Source: Phycisphaerales bacterium
GTDB taxonomy: Bacteria > Planctomycetota > Phycisphaerae > Tepidisphaerales > Tepidisphaeraceae
Reading direction: 5' to 3'
Length of the DNA: 64,000 bases
Assembly: GCA_020853095.1 (NCBI GenBank)
Contig: JADYZN010000014.1
Location: 62,001 to 126,000 of the forward strand
The translations under genes and the position numbers were made by a program. Of the stretch, positions 16,805-24,918 are shown piece after piece; position 1 is the stretch's first letter, and every line of letters begins with the position of its first letter. The notes below the pieces were generated by a model. The model saw nothing but the letters and a program-made list of their open reading frames with translations, had not been told where the DNA came from and did not search any database.

Positions 16805-17161
16805 TTACCTGACCGTGTTGGCGTTGATCACGTCATTTTGCGTCGGCTTGATCGTCAGCAGCCGATCCAGCCGGGTGATCCGCAGCAATTCCATCAATCG
16901 CGCCCCCACCCCGCACAGGATCAGCTTTCCGCCGATCGCCGCCAGCTTCTTGTGCAGCGTCAGCACGATCCCGATCGCCTGGCTGGAGAGGTATTGCACG
17001 GCCTCGAAGTCCAGCACGATCAGCCGCTTGTCCTGCTGATCCACCAGCGGATACAGCTCCTCGCCGATCTGCTGGAGCTGCGATGGGTCCATCAACGAGG
17101 CGATGCGGAATTCCACGACCGTATACTTCCCGATTTGCTGAAGAATGTATGCCGAGTTCAT
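16805..17161 (-). CDS. STAS-domain protein (anti-anti-sigma-factor-like)
   Basis: 118 residues from the ATG at 17161. The STAS fold is recognisable: a beta start YTVVEFRIASLMD, a central strand LIVLDFEAVQYLSSQAIGIV in which the two Ser are at the position phosphorylated in SpoIIAA/RsbV-type proteins, and GGKLILCGVGARLMELLRIT. Such proteins are partner-switching regulators that release sigma factors or act in stressosome-like systems. The frame extends upstream into lon, but the ATG lies 7 nt beyond the lon stop, which suggests cotranscription with lon. Confidence 0.85.
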   Translation of the reverse strand: MNSAYILQQIGKYTVVEFRIASLMDPSQLQQIGEELYPLVDQQDKRLIVLDFEAVQYLSSQAIGIVLTLHKKLAAIGGKLILCGVGARLMELLRITRLDRLLTIKPTQNDVINANTVR

Positions 17162-17168
17162 AATTCGT

Positions 17169-19673
17169 TTAATGTCTGCCGTGCCGCGATGCGTTATTTG
17201 ACTTGCGCAAATGACCCGCTCGTCTTTTTTGTCCATTTTTCCCATGCCCGTTGGCCCGCTTTGCCGGCGGGTCGCCCCCTTTGCGGATCGACTGGCCCAG
17301 CGCGATCTGTAAAACCTGGTCGGTGTTCTCCACGAAATGAAATTCCAGGGAATTTTTCACCTCGGCCGGTATTTCCGTCAGGTCTTTTTCGTTGCGTTTG
17401 GGCACGATGACCTGTTTGATCCCGGCTCGTTTGGCCGCCAGCGTTTTTTCCTTCAATCCGCCGATCGGCAGCACAAGCCCACGCAGCGTGATCTCGCCGG
17501 TCATCGCCAGATCGTGCCGAACCGGCTTGTTCAAAAGCAACGACGCCAGCGCCGTGAACATCGCCACGCCGGCGCTGGGGCCATCCTTGGGGATCGCCCC
17601 GGCCGGAACGTGAATGTGAATGTCGCTTTCGGACAGCAACTGCGGATCGATTCCCATCGCCTTGGCCCTCGACCGCACCAGGCTGAACGCCGCCGTCGCC
17701 GATTCCCTCATCACGTCGCCGATCTGGCCGGTCAGCGTGATCAATCCCTTGCCGGGCATGCGGGAGGCTTCGATGAAAAGAATCTCCCCTCCATAAGGGG
17801 TATAGGCCATGCCGGTCGCCACCCCAGGCACGCTGGTGCGCGACGCCAGTTCCGGTTCGAATTTCACCGGCCCCAGGGTTTGGGTGACGGTCTCCCGGCT
17901 GACAATCGACTTGTCGGTCTTGCCGCCGACGACCTCCGCGGCGATCCCGCGGGCCACCGATCCGATGTTGCGCTCCAGATTGCGAACGCCCGCCTCGCGC
18001 GTGTAGCTTTCGATGATCCACCGCAGCGCGGCATCCTGGAACTTCACCTGTTTGCCGGTCAGCCCGTTGGCTTCCAGTTGGCGGGGGACCAGATAGCGTT
18101 TGGCGATGTCCAGCTTGTCCGACTCGGTGTAACCGGGGATTTCGATCACCTCCATCCGGTCGCGCAACGGGCCGGGAACCGTGTCCATCGTGTTGCCGGT
18201 CGCGATGAACAGCACCTTCGACAAATCAAACGGCACGTCCAGATAATGATCGGTGAACGTGTGGTTTTGGGCCGGGTCCAGCACCTCCAGCAGCGCCGAG
18301 GCCGGATCGCCCCGGAAATCCGCCCCCAGTTTGTCCACCTCGTCCAGCATCATCACCGGGTTGCGCGTCCCCGCTTTGCGCAATTCCGCGATGATCCGCC
18401 CCGGCATCGACCCGATGTACGTCCGTCGATGCCCGCGAATGTCGGCCTCATCGCGCACGCCCCCCAGCGCCACGCGGATGAACCGCCGGCCCATCGACTC
18501 GGCGATGCTCTTGCCCAGCGACGTTTTGCCCACGCCCGGCGGCCCGACAAAGCACAGAATCGCCCCCTGCCCGTCCGGCTTGAGTTTGCGCACCGCCAGG
18601 TATTCGATGATCCGCTTCTTGACCTTGTCCAGATCAAAATGGTCCCGGTCCAGAATCTTGCGCGCCTCGACCAGGTCCAGCTTGTCATCCGTGGTGATCG
18701 ACCAGGGCAATTCGCTCAAAATCTGCAAATAGGTGCGAATCACTCCATATTCCGGCGACGCGGAAGGAATCGACTCCAGCCGCGACAGCTCGCGGTTGGC
18801 CTCCTTCATCACGTTTTCCGGCAGCTTGGCCGCAACCAGCCGCTCGCGCAGCGTCTCCACCTCGCCCCCGCCCAGCGCATCCCCTTCACCCAGTTCCTTG
18901 CGGATCGCCTTGAGCTGTTCCTGCAGGTAATAGCGACGCTGGGATTTGTCGATGTTCTCCTTGACCTGCGACTGAATCTTGTTTTGCAGTTCCAGCACGT
19001 CCAGTTGCGTGGCCATGCGGGATGCGATCATCCGCAGCCGTTTTTCAACGTCCAGTTCCTCCAGCATGCTGACCTTTTCGGCCGTCTCCGCCTGCAGGTT
19101 GGCCGCCAGAAAATCCGCCAGCGCCGAGGGTTGTGTGATGCTGTTCAACACCTGCGCCGCCTCGTCGGGCGTGTTGGGGCTGAGTTCAATGACGCGATTC
19201 GCCTGCTGTCGCACCGAGGCCACCAGCGCATCGAGTTCCGGCCCGCCGGTCAGTTGATCTTCCAATATCTCGATCCGACCCACCGCGAACGGCGTCGTCT
19301 GTTCAAGGGAGACCAACCGAAACCGCGCCAACCCATGCACGATGATCGACTGGTTCCCATCGGGCAGTTTGAAGAGCTTCAAAATGGTCGCCGCCACGCC
19401 CACGGCATGCAGGTCCGCCTGTTGCGGGTCTTCGGTTTCGGCGTTGCGCTGGGTGATGACGCCAATCAATTTGTCCCCCGGCATCACCTCATCCAGCAGA
19501 TTTTTGCTTTTTTGCCGTCCGACGTTCAGCGGCATCACCGTGCCTGGAAACACCACGATGTTCCGAATCGGCAAAATCGGCAGCAGGTGCGGGATGGAGA
19601 GCTGCTGGCCGTTGCTTCCGGTGCGAATCACCGTGCGGGTGGGGGAGCGTTCAATGATTTGTGAGTCGGCCAT
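17169..19673 (-). CDS. lon: ATP-dependent protease Lon
   Basis: 834 residues. Domains in order: LON substrate-binding domain (about 30-230, [21 protein letters not shown]), coiled-coil linker, AAA+ module with Walker A GPPGVGKT near residue 375 and Walker [10 protein letters not shown], and a C-terminal serine-lysine protease with PKDGPSAG (Ser near 699) and [14 protein letters not shown] (Lys about 43 residues later). Degrades damaged and regulatory proteins. The tail after residue 800 is Lys/Arg/Gly-rich. It sits between hsp20 and a STAS gene on the same strand, a proteostasis and stress cluster. Confidence 0.97.
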   Translation of the reverse strand: MADSQIIERSPTRTVIRTGSNGQQLSIPHLLPILPIRNIVVFPGTVMPLNVGRQKSKNLLDEVMPGDKLIGVITQRNAETEDPQQADLHAVGVAATILKLFKLPDGNQSIIVHGLARFRLVSLEQTTPFAVGRIEILEDQLTGGPELDALVASVRQQANRVIELSPNTPDEAAQVLNSITQPSALADFLAANLQAETAEKVSMLEELDVEKRLRMIASRMATQLDVLELQNKIQSQVKENIDKSQRRYYLQEQLKAIRKELGEGDALGGGEVETLRERLVAAKLPENVMKEANRELSRLESIPSASPEYGVIRTYLQILSELPWSITTDDKLDLVEARKILDRDHFDLDKVKKRIIEYLAVRKLKPDGQGAILCFVGPPGVGKTSLGKSIAESMGRRFIRVALGGVRDEADIRGHRRTYIGSMPGRIIAELRKAGTRNPVMMLDEVDKLGADFRGDPASALLEVLDPAQNHTFTDHYLDVPFDLSKVLFIATGNTMDTVPGPLRDRMEVIEIPGYTESDKLDIAKRYLVPRQLEANGLTGKQVKFQDAALRWIIESYTREAGVRNLERNIGSVARGIAAEVVGGKTDKSIVSRETVTQTLGPVKFEPELASRTSVPGVATGMAYTPYGGEILFIEASRMPGKGLITLTGQIGDVMRESATAAFSLVRSRAKAMGIDPQLLSESDIHIHVPAGAIPKDGPSAGVAMFTALASLLLNKPVRHDLAMTGEITLRGLVLPIGGLKEKTLAAKRAGIKQVIVPKRNEKDLTEIPAEVKNSLEFHFVENTDQVLQIALGQSIRKGGDPPAKRANGHGKNGQKRRAGHLRKSNNASRHGRH

Positions 19674-19730
19674 GTTAATTTTGTCGCGTTGGGCAATTGT
19701 TCGTAAATTCCGCCGTCATCCGTTTGAATC

Positions 19731-20156
19731 TCACGGCGTCTGTTTGGGCAGTTCGATCCACAGCATTCCATCCCGATAGGTGGCGTTGATCGTCTCGCGG
19801 GAGACATCCACCGGCAGTTCCACCAGCCGGCTGAAGCCGCCGTGGTCGATTTCCATTAAATGAACCCGCACTTTCCCGGCCGTTTCCGCCTCGGTGCGGT
19901 CGGGGTGGTTGGGAACCTCCCGCGTGCCGCGGATCGTCAACTGATGATCCACCACTTCCAGGTGAATCTTGGTTTTATCCACGCCGGCCAGGTCCACGCA
20001 GACCAGGTAGGCCGATTCGTTTTCGTACAAATTCACCGCCGGGGTCCAGGTCTCGTTGCGACAAAAACCGTAATACCCTTTCTGCATCGCATCCAACAGG
20101 CTCCCCATCTGGCGGGAGGCGGTCTTGAACGGTTCGGCGGCGAGTTCCAATACCAT
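19731..20156 (-). CDS. Hsp20/alpha-crystallin small heat-shock protein
   Basis: 141 residues from the ATG at 20156, which has GGAG upstream; the frame extends further 5' but that part does not look coding. The alpha-crystallin domain spans about 38-138: WTPAVNLYENESAYLVCVDL, then VVDHQLTIRGTRE and FSRLVELPVDVSRETINATY, ending GMLWIELPK, with the usual final strand pattern. It is an ATP-independent holdase. A promoter-like TTGGCC-N18-TATGAT lies just upstream. Its position before lon suggests shared stress control. Confidence 0.93.
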   Translation of the reverse strand: MVLELAAEPFKTASRQMGSLLDAMQKGYYGFCRNETWTPAVNLYENESAYLVCVDLAGVDKTKIHLEVVDHQLTIRGTREVPNHPDRTEAETAGKVRVHLMEIDHGGFSRLVELPVDVSRETINATYRDGMLWIELPKQTP

Positions 20157-20186
20157 AATCTCACTCCAGGCGGTTAAGACCCACTT

Positions 20187-20216
20187 ATCATATAGGTGAT
20201 TCGCCTTCCCGGCCAA
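20187..20216 (-). promoter_or_regulatory. Putative sigma-70-type promoter of hsp20
   Basis: On the minus strand: TTGGCC (20216-20211), 18-bp spacer, TATGAT (20192-20187), about 30 bp before the chosen hsp20 start. Three of the four most conserved -10 bases match. No CIRCE element was seen. Confidence 0.45.
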
Positions 20217-20346
20217 TCCGCAAACTTCGATCTGCCGTAAAAGATGAATGAATTTGACTTTAGGCCGCGCCAACGCCAAAATCGACCTTGGGTTCGGGAC
20301 CGCGAATTGCATACGCGGCAGGGGGGTTGCTCAGGAGACTTCTTTG

Positions 20347-22011
20347 ATGCGCACACCCGTGAAACACCTGGCTCTGGTACTGGCAACGTCCGCCACATGC
20401 CTTTTTGGCACGCTTGTCACCGGCTGCGACCAGCTCGATTCGGCCGTCGGCATTTCCGATCGGTCGGTCGATAACAGTATTTCCCAAGCCGAGTTACAAC
20501 GACTCGCCGGCGGCGATGGCTGGATTGCCACGTTGCAAAAGGCGGCCTCCGAAAAAGGCGCCTCGCCCGCGCAACGCGCCCGTGCCAATGGTTTGTTGGC
20601 CGATGCCGAATTCAATCAGGCCCGCCAGCACCTGTCCAAGGCTCGTGATCTGCGGCTGGAGATGAATCGCCTGATTTGGACGATCTCCGATCTGGCTCAG
20701 CAGATTCAGTCCAACAACGCCCTGATCGAAGGTTTCCTCAAGCTCGAGCCGGTTGAGGCCCGCAAGCAGATCGCCGCCCAAGTGGCTGCCGCCCAGGGTG
20801 GCCCCGATCAGCCGGCGTGGTTTAAGCACAACAATGCGCCCTTGCCGACGGTCAGTTTCGTCAAACAGGAAATCTCCCGCCTGCAGGGTGAAATTGCCGG
20901 GCTTCAGGACAAAATCAAGGACCTTTCCGGCCAGCGATCCCAGGCGTTGGAACAGGCCGAGGCCGCCAACTCCAAAAGCGAACAGCTAAAAGGCCAGGAA
21001 TCGGTGGATGCCTACAAGCAGGGGGCCGACCTGCGGCAAAAAGCATCGCAACTGGCGACGCGGATCGATCAGGCCAAGTCCGAAATCGCGTCGCGTAACC
21101 GCGATCTGGAAGTGGCATTTGGACAGGAAGCGGTCCTGAACGATGTCCTTAAACAATATCAGGCACAGCTCAAGCAGGTTGAAGATGGTTGGAGTACCGC
21201 GCAGGCGAAAATTCAGGATTTAACCCAACTGTCCCGCCAGATCGCCCAGGGCAATGCGGACCATACGGCCGATTCGATCCAGGGCCGGGGCGTTCGGTTG
21301 GTGGAATTGAGCAAGAATGTTCAAACGGAACTGGACGCCGCCCGGCAGCTTTTGGCCGATTCGGCCTCACATTTTGACGCCGCCGCATCGGCCGCTCAGG
21401 ATTTGAGCCGCGATCTGAGCGCCAAATTGCGTGATCCGGCCAGCGCCGCCGCCCCGGAACGCAGTGCCTGGAAACAGTTGCAGGAAGCGTTCCTGCCATC
21501 CGGATTCAAGTTGCGACAAGCGGAGGCCCAACAAACGTTGGGCATGCTCCATGCCGAGCAGGCGGCCCAATTGGCTCAACAGGTCGAGGTCCAAACGGCA
21601 CTGAAAGCCGCTGTTGACAAAGCCGGCGTTTCTATGCCGACAGAACTGGCGGATGCCGAATTGGCCACTCAGCTTCAGAATGCCCGTGCCGAAGCCCAAA
21701 AAGAATATCAGGCGGCCGATGAATTGCTGTTGAACATCGTCAACACCGAATCCAATCAGGACCGCAAAAACGCGGCGTTGGTGCAGCGTATTTTGACCCA
21801 ATATGGCTGGTATCAACTGGAAAACGAGGCTGGCAACAAGGAATCGGCCCAGCAACACCTGGCCGAGGCGGTGAATGCGGCCAAGCTGGCGGCGGAGGCG
21901 AAGGCTCCATTGCCATCGCTGCCGCCTGAAGTGGCCGTGGCTGCGGTTGTCGCGACGCCCGGGCCGGGCATGCCGGGCGCAACCCCGGAAAATTCACCGG
22001 CGGCTCAATAA
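20347..22011 (+). CDS. Coiled-coil lipoprotein of unknown function
   Basis: 554 residues from the ATG at 20347 (AGGAGA upstream); the frame starts earlier but that part is unlikely to be coding. A lipoprotein signal ends in LVTGC (Cys near residue 24), so the mature protein should be lipid-anchored. The rest is almost all helical and Ala/Gln/Glu/Lys-rich, with heptad-like segments (EISRLQGEIAGLQDKIKDL; AELATQLQNARAEAQKEYQ), and ends in a Pro-rich tail. This looks like a periplasmic structural or tether protein. A weak TTGACT-N17-CAAAAT promoter lies at 20254-20282. I do not recognise the family. Two terminator-like hairpins follow it. Confidence 0.75.
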   Translation: MRTPVKHLALVLATSATCLFGTLVTGCDQLDSAVGISDRSVDNSISQAELQRLAGGDGWIATLQKAASEKGASPAQRARANGLLADAEFNQARQHLSKARDLRLEMNRLIWTISDLAQQIQSNNALIEGFLKLEPVEARKQIAAQVAAAQGGPDQPAWFKHNNAPLPTVSFVKQEISRLQGEIAGLQDKIKDLSGQRSQALEQAEAANSKSEQLKGQESVDAYKQGADLRQKASQLATRIDQAKSEIASRNRDLEVAFGQEAVLNDVLKQYQAQLKQVEDGWSTAQAKIQDLTQLSRQIAQGNADHTADSIQGRGVRLVELSKNVQTELDAARQLLADSASHFDAAASAAQDLSRDLSAKLRDPASAAAPERSAWKQLQEAFLPSGFKLRQAEAQQTLGMLHAEQAAQLAQQVEVQTALKAAVDKAGVSMPTELADAELATQLQNARAEAQKEYQAADELLLNIVNTESNQDRKNAALVQRILTQYGWYQLENEAGNKESAQQHLAEAVNAAKLAAEAKAPLPSLPPEVAVAAVVATPGPGMPGATPENSPAAQ

Positions 22012-22095
22012 ATATTGCAGGCGATATTTTTTATGAGATACCCTATTGCATCCCCTGATGAAAATGGTATTATGTAAACCATCTTAATGAATTCA

Positions 22096-22187
22096 CCACG
22101 GTGAGTTGAAAAGATTCAACCGTGGCTTTTGCCGGAGGTATCCCCGAAGAAGGTTCCCCCCCTCCTTCTTCAACCTCCGGCACTTTT
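22096..22187 (+). terminator. Two consecutive intrinsic terminator-like hairpins
   Basis: First hairpin: CCACGG (22096-22101) pairs with CCGTGG with an inner TTGAA/TTCAA stem, then CTTTT at 22126-22130. Second: GCCGGAGG (22131-22138) pairs with CCTCCGGC (22174-22181) with an inner GAAGAAGG/CCTTCTTC stem, then ACTTTT. Both should end transcription from the lipoprotein gene 85 bp upstream. Confidence 0.65.
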
Positions 22188-22215
22188 ATGCGCTCATTTT
22201 CCGTTGGCCAAAAAG

Positions 22216-22252
22216 AAACGGGATGCGATTGTTGACCAATCGCATCCCGTTT
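22216..22252 (-). terminator. Perfect 16-bp hairpin, probable terminator of the deoxyhypusine-synthase-like gene
   Basis: Arms 22216-22231 and 22237-22252 are perfectly complementary (16 bp) around the loop TTGAC. Read on the minus strand, the stem is followed by CTTTTTGG, a terminator T-run, 30 bp after the gene ending at 22283. On the plus strand it is followed by GGGTTTTA, so it could act both ways. Confidence 0.75.
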
Positions 22253-22282
22253 GGGTTTTATGACACAGGCAGAACCGCGGGT

Positions 22283-23392
22283 TCAACCCACGGCCGCCGG
22301 TTCCAGAAGGGTGTTCCACTTTCGGCCGGTTCGATTCTTCCAGCCACCTTTGTGATAGGCGTATCCGACGATCAGGGGCATCGCCAGGGTGGCTTCGCTG
22401 AAGACCATCTGTTCGTAAACGGTGTCCACCTTGCCCCAGCTCGACGCTTCCTTGAGGGTGGAGCTGGACAAGGCCCCATCCCGCACGTCCGCCACGGTGA
22501 TCTGGATGGCGTATTTGTGCATCGGGGCATCGTGTCCAAGCACTTCGGCGGCGACGACGATGTCCTGGGTGAAATTCTTGGGGACGCCGCCGCCGATCAT
22601 GAAGATGCCGGTTTCGCGGTTTTTGATCTTGAGCTGGGTCAATTCGTAAAAATCCCTGCCGCCATCCCAACTGGCGACCGGCGCGCCATTGGCCGCCGCC
22701 TGGATCGCCACCAGCCCAAAGCCGGCCGAGCAATCCGAGAAGGCGGGGCAGAAGATCGGCACATCCCGTTGAAACGCTTCGTAGATGATCGAATCATCGC
22801 ATTTCGGCCCGCCGTTTTTATCCAGGTATGCGCCAAATTCGTGCAACAGTTCACGGCTGGAATAGGGGCGCGCTTCGAGCGATTCGAAGATTTTCTGCGT
22901 CGCTTCATCGCAGATTCGCAGGTCTTCCTCGCTGATGAGGGTGTCGTAGATGCGGTCCAGGGCATGTTCGCGCAGCTCGCCGTCGTACAGGCCGCTCTTG
23001 AGGCGGTCTTCGGCGACGTAATGGCGGAAGCCCAGGGCTTCAAAGAAGTCCTGATCCACCATGTTGGCGCCGGTGGAGACGATGGCGTCGACCATGTTGT
23101 TGCGGATCATGTCCACGACGATCTTTTTCAGGCCCGCGCTGATCAGCGACCCGGCCAGGCAGAGGATCACGCCGCATTCCTTGTCGCGCAACATGCGGTC
23201 ATAAATCTCGGCCGCCCGGTTCAGGTCGCGGGCGCTGTAGGCCATGTGTTTCATGGCCTCGACCAGCGGGACGATGCCGGCCATTTTGGTCACATCCACG
23301 TGCTCGATGGTGCCGAATTGCAGGAATTTCCGCTTGTCGGCCGCATCGTGCGCCTTCAGGGGCTGGGTGTTGAGCGTCTTGTCGTTTGCCAT
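22283..23392 (-). CDS. Deoxyhypusine synthase-like protein
   Basis: 369 residues. The start is fixed by a GGAGG six nt before the ATG at 23392, although the frame is open much further upstream. Similar to deoxyhypusine synthase: VILCLAGSLISAGLKKIVVDMI near the NAD-binding N-terminal part, GAPVASWDGG and IFMIGGGVPKNF in the middle, and SSWGKV near the C-terminus, where the Lys corresponds to the enzyme lysine that carries the aminobutyl intermediate. Bacteria lack eIF5A, and bacterial members are thought to act on polyamines (homospermidine-type reactions), so the reaction here is inferred. It is preceded by a structured leader (23431-23509) and followed by a strong hairpin; apparently monocistronic. 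Confidence 0.85.
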   Translation of the reverse strand: MANDKTLNTQPLKAHDAADKRKFLQFGTIEHVDVTKMAGIVPLVEAMKHMAYSARDLNRAAEIYDRMLRDKECGVILCLAGSLISAGLKKIVVDMIRNNMVDAIVSTGANMVDQDFFEALGFRHYVAEDRLKSGLYDGELREHALDRIYDTLISEEDLRICDEATQKIFESLEARPYSSRELLHEFGAYLDKNGGPKCDDSIIYEAFQRDVPIFCPAFSDCSAGFGLVAIQAAANGAPVASWDGGRDFYELTQLKIKNRETGIFMIGGGVPKNFTQDIVVAAEVLGHDAPMHKYAIQITVADVRDGALSSSTLKEASSWGKVDTVYEQMVFSEATLAMPLIVGYAYHKGGWKNRTGRKWNTLLEPAAVG

Positions 23393-23430
23393 GGCAAAAC
23401 CTCCAAATACGAGTGTCCGGTCGATACAAA

Positions 23431-23509
23431 AAAAGCCACCTCGATCCGCTACGGTGTACCCGAAAAGTCGATTTTCGGATACCCGCCATTGCGGGTCGGG
23501 GTGGCTTTT
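23431..23509 (-). promoter_or_regulatory. Structured leader with intrinsic terminator (candidate attenuator or riboswitch)
   Basis: On the minus strand a 14-bp helix (23509-23496 with 23444-23431, one G-U pair) closes a junction holding two hairpins: ACCCGC/GCGGGT with a 4-nt loop (23496-23481) and CCGAAAA/TTTTCGG with a 5-nt loop (23478-23460). The 3' arm of the closing helix runs into seven T residues. It lies 39 bp upstream of the start codon and 30 bp before the strong ribosome-binding site of the deoxyhypusine-synthase-like gene. No known riboswitch class was recognised. Confidence 0.6.
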
Positions 23510-23519
23510 GACGGATGGC

Positions 23520-23547
23520 ATTGTCATGCAAAAAGCGGCAGCGTCAA
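23520..23547 (-). promoter_or_regulatory. Putative promoter upstream of the structured leader
   Basis: Minus-strand TTGACG (23547-23542), 16-bp spacer, GACAAT (23525-23520). Transcription would begin a few bases before the closing helix of the leader, so the whole structure would be transcribed. The -10 is only a 4/6 match. Confidence 0.4.
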
Positions 23548-23572
23548 GAGTTGGTTGAAAAATCGGCATTTC

Positions 23573-23602
23573 TTGACAATCGCGGGGGGGATGTGCTACG
23601 GT
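23573..23602 (+). promoter_or_regulatory. Putative promoter of the secreted protein gene at 23741
   Basis: TTGACA (23573-23578), 18-bp spacer, TACGGT (23597-23602). The gene-free stretch 23393-23740 holds, from left to right, the leader of the minus-strand gene, its promoter, this plus-strand promoter and about 135 bp of unremarkable 5' untranslated sequence. Confidence 0.35.
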
Positions 23603-23740
23603 CGATGACCCTGCGGAAAGTGTTATCCCGCGTAGACTTACAACCTGATGCCGCATGGGTGCATCGGCCGGCGTGAACGTCAAATGGAACGACCGGCCCT
23701 GGGTTATGCACCAGCAACCGGCCCGCTGGAGAATGGTTTG

Positions 23741-24880
23741 ATGAAGCGACACCTTGGCGCACTGTTGGGGCTTGTGCTGGCGTGGGGAACGGGTTCCTGG
23801 GCCACGGCCCAATCCGCCGATCTTCCTGACAATCTCAAATCCGCCGCCTCGCTGGGTCCGGCGGAGATTCAGACCGTTGATGCGTTTGTGAAGGCGCAGA
23901 TGCAGCGACTGGTCAGCACAGATGCCGCCGCCCAGTCGGGCGCGCGCGACACGTTGATCAACCAGGCCACCCTGCGCGGCAAACCTCCGGAAGCCGCCTA
24001 TCTGGACGCCTACGCCGCCGCGCTGGATCAGTCGATCCGCCAGCAGGTGTCGGCGGACGCCCCGTTGCGGGTGCGGTTGAACGCGGCGATCGTGACCGCC
24101 CGCGTCGCCGAGATGGCTTCCAACACCCGTCTTGTGGATTCGACGCTGCATTGGCTGGATGACAAGGAAACGCCGGTGGTGTTGTGGGGGATGAAGGGTG
24201 CGAAATTCGTTTTGCCGCCGATCCTGGACAACGAACCACTGGCCAGGCAGGTGAATTTGCCGCAGGCGATCGTGAAAGCGGTCGAACGGACCCAGTCCGG
24301 GCCGGTGTTGCAGGAGGCGTATTCAGCGCTTTCGCTTGGCGTATTCAACGCCAATGCGCCCACCATCAAGTCGACTTGGCTGAATCAATCCATGCCGGCG
24401 CTGTTTGAGCTGCTGGCCGACCGGGTGAAACAATATGCCGCCGGCGTGCCGCAGGATCCGCAGGCGGAAAACCTGGCGACCGCGATGCTGGTGCATCCGC
24501 AGGTCTGGCCCATGTTGACGGCACAGCAACAAGTCCAGGCGGTGCAGGCGATGAGCGACCTGATTTCCCTGGGGGCCGCCCGTTTCGCGGCGGCGGGGAA
24601 CAACGCTCCCGAAGCCGAAGCGATGGCCGCGATGGTTCAGGGAACCGCCAAGGCGATCTGGGTGGTTGGAACGCGGACAAAAAGCGCAGCGCTGGTGGAA
24701 TTGGCCACCCAGTTGAGCAAGACCGATGCCCGGTCCTCCAGTAAGGAAACGGTGGAGATGGCCGGCCGGGTGCATCCGCTGTTGGTGGCGATCGCTGAAT
24801 TTAAGGGCCTGACCCCGCCGCCCGCGCTGGATGCCCAGGGATCGGCTTCCGCGCCGGCCGCCGGTGGTGCGGGCCAGTAG
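23741..24880 (+). CDS. Secreted Ala-rich helical protein, unknown function
   Basis: 379 residues from the ATG at 23741, with GGAG about 11 nt upstream. A signal peptide (MKRHLGALLGLVLAWGTGSWATAQ) predicts export. The mature part is helical, with few charged clusters and no motif I recognise; segments such as RLNAAIVTARVAEMASNTRLVDSTL and AALVELATQLSKTDARSS suggest a solenoid-like helical repeat. The C-terminus is Ala/Pro-rich. It lies 38 bp before a peptide-binding protein gene on the same strand, so they may share a transcript. Confidence 0.7.
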   Translation: MKRHLGALLGLVLAWGTGSWATAQSADLPDNLKSAASLGPAEIQTVDAFVKAQMQRLVSTDAAAQSGARDTLINQATLRGKPPEAAYLDAYAAALDQSIRQQVSADAPLRVRLNAAIVTARVAEMASNTRLVDSTLHWLDDKETPVVLWGMKGAKFVLPPILDNEPLARQVNLPQAIVKAVERTQSGPVLQEAYSALSLGVFNANAPTIKSTWLNQSMPALFELLADRVKQYAAGVPQDPQAENLATAMLVHPQVWPMLTAQQQVQAVQAMSDLISLGAARFAAAGNNAPEAEAMAAMVQGTAKAIWVVGTRTKSAALVELATQLSKTDARSSSKETVEMAGRVHPLLVAIAEFKGLTPPPALDAQGSASAPAAGGAGQ

Positions 24881-24918
24881 AGGGCGGCCACGGGAACAAA
24901 AAGGTCAAAGCCCATCGC

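Noticed and set aside
16805-17245. STAS gene starting at 17245 inside lon
   Set aside because: The first 28 codons are out-of-frame lon sequence; the ATG at 17161 fits the STAS fold start and lies just after the lon stop.
17337-19664. 775-codon open frame opposite lon
   Set aside because: Antisense shadow of the fully recognisable Lon protease; composition dominated by Arg, Gln, His and Asp.
22106-23608. 500-codon open frame opposite the deoxyhypusine-synthase-like gene
   Set aside because: It runs through two terminator hairpins and the structured leader and shows no family motif.
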